Positions 5,109 through 6,712 of a DNA stretch of 6,712 nucleotides are shown piece after piece. A model generated the notes under the pieces. The model was not told the DNA's origin and did no database searches. It worked only from the letters and a program-made list of their open reading frames with translations. Each line of letters starts with the position of its first letter. Positions within the stretch are counted from its first letter, which is position 1. Both the position numbers and the translations under genes were made by a program. Location of the stretch: assembly GCA_030624785.1 (NCBI GenBank), contig JAUXJK010000114.1, forward strand, positions 1-6,712, written 5' to 3'. Source of the DNA: Actinomycetes bacterium (lineage in GTDB: Bacteria > Actinomycetota > Thermoleophilia > Gaiellales > Gaiellaceae).

Positions 5109-5807
5109 TCAGTCGAGTCGCTTGACCACACCAGCCTCGACAAGCTCCTCGTAGAACCCCGGAACGCCAAGGCCCGCAGCGATCTCGGCTTCCAGTTTTG
5201 CTTCGAGCGTCCGAATCTCCTCGAGTCTCGACGCAACCTGAGCAGCCTGCGAGACGGGAACCACCACGACACCATCGGGATCGCCAACAAGAATGTCGCC
5301 TGAGGCAACGCTGACGCCTCCGACTGTGATCGGCGCCCCGACAAGCCCCGGTCCGTTGCGCGCCGGGGAGTTAGGGGTAACACCGGCACAGAAAACCGGA
5401 AGGCCGGTGGCCAGAATGCCGGCTGAGTCGCGCGTCATGCCATCGGTCACAAACGCCACGACGCCCTGGTTGCGAAGCAGTCCGCACACCATATCGCCGG
5501 CAACCGCGGCCCCGTGAAACGCATCCGTTGCCGCGACTACGACGTCGCCCGGCGTAGCCTCGGCGATCGCTCCGATGAGACCAAGGTTGTCGTCTGGCCC
5601 GGTCCAGCAGGTAAGCGCCACCCCCGTGAAGGACGCGTTCTCGTCTGACAGGCCGGCGACGGGTTTGATGCCGGCATCGAGCGCCCCGCGTCCGTTCATC
5701 GCGTCGACGAGGTGGCCAGTCTGAGCTCCGCGCAGCGCGTCGACAACCGCCGGGTCAGGGCGCGCTGGCCGTGGATGGATCGTGAGCTGCGGTAGATCTT
5801 CGATCAC
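5109..5807 (-). CDS. RraA-like / HMG (4-hydroxy-4-methyl-2-oxoglutarate) aldolase family protein
   Basis: A 232-aa protein starting with GTG; GAGAGG (5820-5815) lies 7 nt upstream. The core matches the RraA/class II pyruvate aldolase fold: G-D at 104-105, then RNQGVVAFVTDGMTRD (112-127), where Arg126 and Asp127 correspond to the Arg that binds the pyruvate carbonyl and the Asp that positions the divalent metal in HMG/CHA aldolases. LPVF at 136-139, G-D at 170-171 and DPDGVVVVP at 176-184 complete the pattern. A charged helix follows at about 187-210. Relatives cleave 4-hydroxy-4-methyl-2-oxoglutarate to pyruvate or decarboxylate oxaloacetate; others bind RNase E, and many are misnamed dimethylmenaquinone methyltransferases. 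The intact Arg-Asp pair favours an enzyme, with substrate unknown. It is divergent from the AcuI-like gene and in the same direction as the aminotransferase. Confidence 0.87.
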   Translation of the reverse strand: MIEDLPQLTIHPRPARPDPAVVDALRGAQTGHLVDAMNGRGALDAGIKPVAGLSDENASFTGVALTCWTGPDDNLGLIGAIAEATPGDVVVAATDAFHGAAVAGDMVCGLLRNQGVVAFVTDGMTRDSAGILATGLPVFCAGVTPNSPARNGPGLVGAPITVGGVSVASGDILVGDPDGVVVVPVSQAAQVASRLEEIRTLEAKLEAEIAAGLGVPGFYEELVEAGVVKRLD

Positions 5808-5821
5808 GGGTTTGCCTCTCG

Positions 5822-5831
5822 TCGCGCGCCA
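5822..5831 (+). repeat. Direct repeat TCGCGCGCCA, copy 1
   Basis: The 10-bp sequence recurs exactly at 5911-5920, both copies in the 159-bp region between the divergent RraA-like and AcuI-like genes. This copy is 14 bp upstream of the RraA-like start. It could be a regulator site, but a GC-rich 10-mer can recur by chance. Confidence 0.3.
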
Positions 5832-5894
5832 ACGAATTCGGTGGCCAGTTTAGTACGACGTGGTCACCCGGGCACCGGCCGCAAGGGACCTTCT

Positions 5895-5930
5895 ATGGTG
5901 ACGACGAGAATCGCGCGCCACCCGAGGTGA
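5895..5930 (+). other. Possible 11-codon leader reading frame before the AcuI-like gene
   Basis: ATG at 5895 is preceded by AAGGGA (5883-5888) at 6 nt and reads 11 codons to a TGA, ending 36 bp before the GTG of the AcuI-like gene. It could be a leader peptide in the 5' untranslated region. Short frames with passable ribosome-binding sites are common by chance, so confidence is low. Confidence 0.15.
5911..5920 (+). repeat. Direct repeat TCGCGCGCCA, copy 2
   Basis: Exact second copy, 89 bp downstream of the first and 46 bp before the AcuI-like start codon. The two copies sit near the starts of the two divergent genes, as paired sites for one regulator of both might. Confidence 0.3.
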
Positions 5931-5952
5931 CGCGAGCCGACACAACCCGAGC

Positions 5953-5958
5953 AGGAGG
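5953..5958 (+). promoter_or_regulatory. Strong Shine-Dalgarno AGGAGG for the AcuI-like gene
   Basis: AGGAGG lies 8 nt before the GTG at 5967 and decides that start. It is the best ribosome-binding site in the window. Confidence 0.8.
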
Positions 5959-5966
5959 CATTTCAC

Positions 5967-6712
5967 GTGACGGACGCAAGCCAGGACACGTTTCGCGCAT
6001 TCGTCGCCGATCACGACGCCGGCGTGGAAGCCGCGGTACGCGAGATGACAGATGCGGACATCGCTGATGGGGACGTCCTCATCGCTGTTGAGTGGTCATC
6101 GCTCAACTTCAAGGACGGTCTCGCCTCCGTGCCCGAAGGCAAGGTCGCTCGTCGCTCGCCGCTCGTTGTTGGCGTCGACATGGCCGGCGTGGTCATGGAC
6201 TCCTCGGACGGTCGCTTCACCAAGAATCAACCTGTGCTCGCTCACGGCTATGAACTTGGCACCGCACACAACGGTGGCCTTTCAGAACGGGCACGCGTCC
6301 CGGCCGACTGGGTTGTGACGCAACCCGCAGGGCTCACCGACCGCGAAGCCATGATTCTCGGCACCGCCGGATTTACGGCAGGCCTCAGTCTCCACCTGCT
6401 CGAACAACGTGGCCTCGAGCCGGGCGCGGGTGCGGTGCTCGTTACGGGGGCGACCGGAGGAGTCGGCAGCTCCGCCGTGGCGATTCTTGCGGCCCGCGGC
6501 TATGAGGTGCACGCCAGCACGGGTAAGGACGACGCGCACGAGTGGCTACGGAGTCTCGGCGCCAGCGAGGTACTCGGGCGCAGCGACGTCGAGGCGCACG
6601 CGGAGCGACCACTCTCCAAGCAACTATGGGCCGCGACGATCGACAGCGTCGGCGGGAAGTTTCTAGCCGGCGCCCTCACCGCAACCCACTACGGTGGCGC
6701 CGTAGCCGCGTC
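5967..6712 (+). CDS. AcuI/YhdH-type NADPH-dependent acrylyl/enoyl-CoA reductase, C-terminus beyond right edge
   Basis: The frame is open from the GTG at 5967 to the window edge, 248 codons, against about 325 aa in E. coli YhdH, so roughly 75 residues are missing. It belongs to the zinc-free branch of medium-chain dehydrogenases/reductases. Visible family signatures are WSSLNFKDGLA (43-53), G-V-D-x-A-G (69-74), GTAGFTAGLSLHLLE (132-146), the dinucleotide motif GATGGVG (161-167), and STGK (184-187), the place where YhdH/AcuI enzymes hold the NADPH 2'-phosphate. ERPL and IDSVGG near the end also match. AcuI reduces acrylyl-CoA to propionyl-CoA; relatives act on other enoyl-CoAs or quinones. It is divergently transcribed from the RraA-like gene across 159 bp and may share control with it. 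The family is certain; the in vivo substrate is not. Confidence 0.92.
   Translation, partial: MTDASQDTFRAFVADHDAGVEAAVREMTDADIADGDVLIAVEWSSLNFKDGLASVPEGKVARRSPLVVGVDMAGVVMDSSDGRFTKNQPVLAHGYELGTAHNGGLSERARVPADWVVTQPAGLTDREAMILGTAGFTAGLSLHLLEQRGLEPGAGAVLVTGATGGVGSSAVAILAARGYEVHASTGKDDAHEWLRSLGASEVLGRSDVEAHAERPLSKQLWAATIDSVGGKFLAGALTATHYGGAVAA

Noticed and set aside
2043..5807. Pantothenate biosynthesis cluster (ketopantoate reductase plus branched-chain aminotransferase)
   Set aside because: No panB, panC or panD is visible, the reductase lacks ketopantoate-binding Asn residues, and the genes are on opposite strands.

Overview
The window is GC-rich, with GTG and TTG start codons, densely packed genes and 11-residue-repeat and SHOCT proteins. 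This suggests a high-GC Gram-positive bacterium (Actinomycetota). The wording around the catalytic Glu of the partial transglycosylase at the left edge reminds me of Thermoleophilia-type proteins. The phylum is fairly likely and the class is a guess. No RNA gene, insertion sequence, CRISPR array, phage gene or replication origin is visible.

Left part (1-2030), cell envelope and stress. A membrane-anchored lytic transglycosylase runs off the left edge on the minus strand. Only about 9 bp away, head to head, a lipoprotein of unknown function starts on the plus strand. It is followed by a 70-aa hydrophilic protein built from 11-residue repeats (LEA/antitoxin-like) and a four-helix membrane protein ending in a SHOCT domain.

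Middle (2043-3763), a tight plus-strand pair. A ketopantoate-reductase-family enzyme overlaps by 4 nt with an NAD-type short-chain dehydrogenase. The first enzyme lacks two Asn residues that bind ketopantoate in E. coli PanE, so its substrate is probably something else.

Right part (3771-5807), minus strand and convergent with the pair: a GTG-started RraA/HMG-aldolase-like protein, a TTG-started class IV (branched-chain-type) aminotransferase, and a fragment carrying only the C-terminal end of an M20 metallopeptidase. Divergent from these, from 5967 past the right edge, is an AcuI/YhdH-type NADPH-dependent enoyl/acrylyl-CoA reductase.

Read together, 2043-6712 looks like a small accessory metabolic neighbourhood handling 2-oxo acids, 2-hydroxy acids or amino acids. 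No single pathway can be proved from the sequence. I see no convincing wholly new system. The points most worth checking are the altered active site of the ketopantoate-reductase homologue, the variant GTA-loop position of the aminotransferase, the M20 remnant, the 11-mer repeat protein, and an inverted repeat placed like an operator upstream of the aminotransferase.
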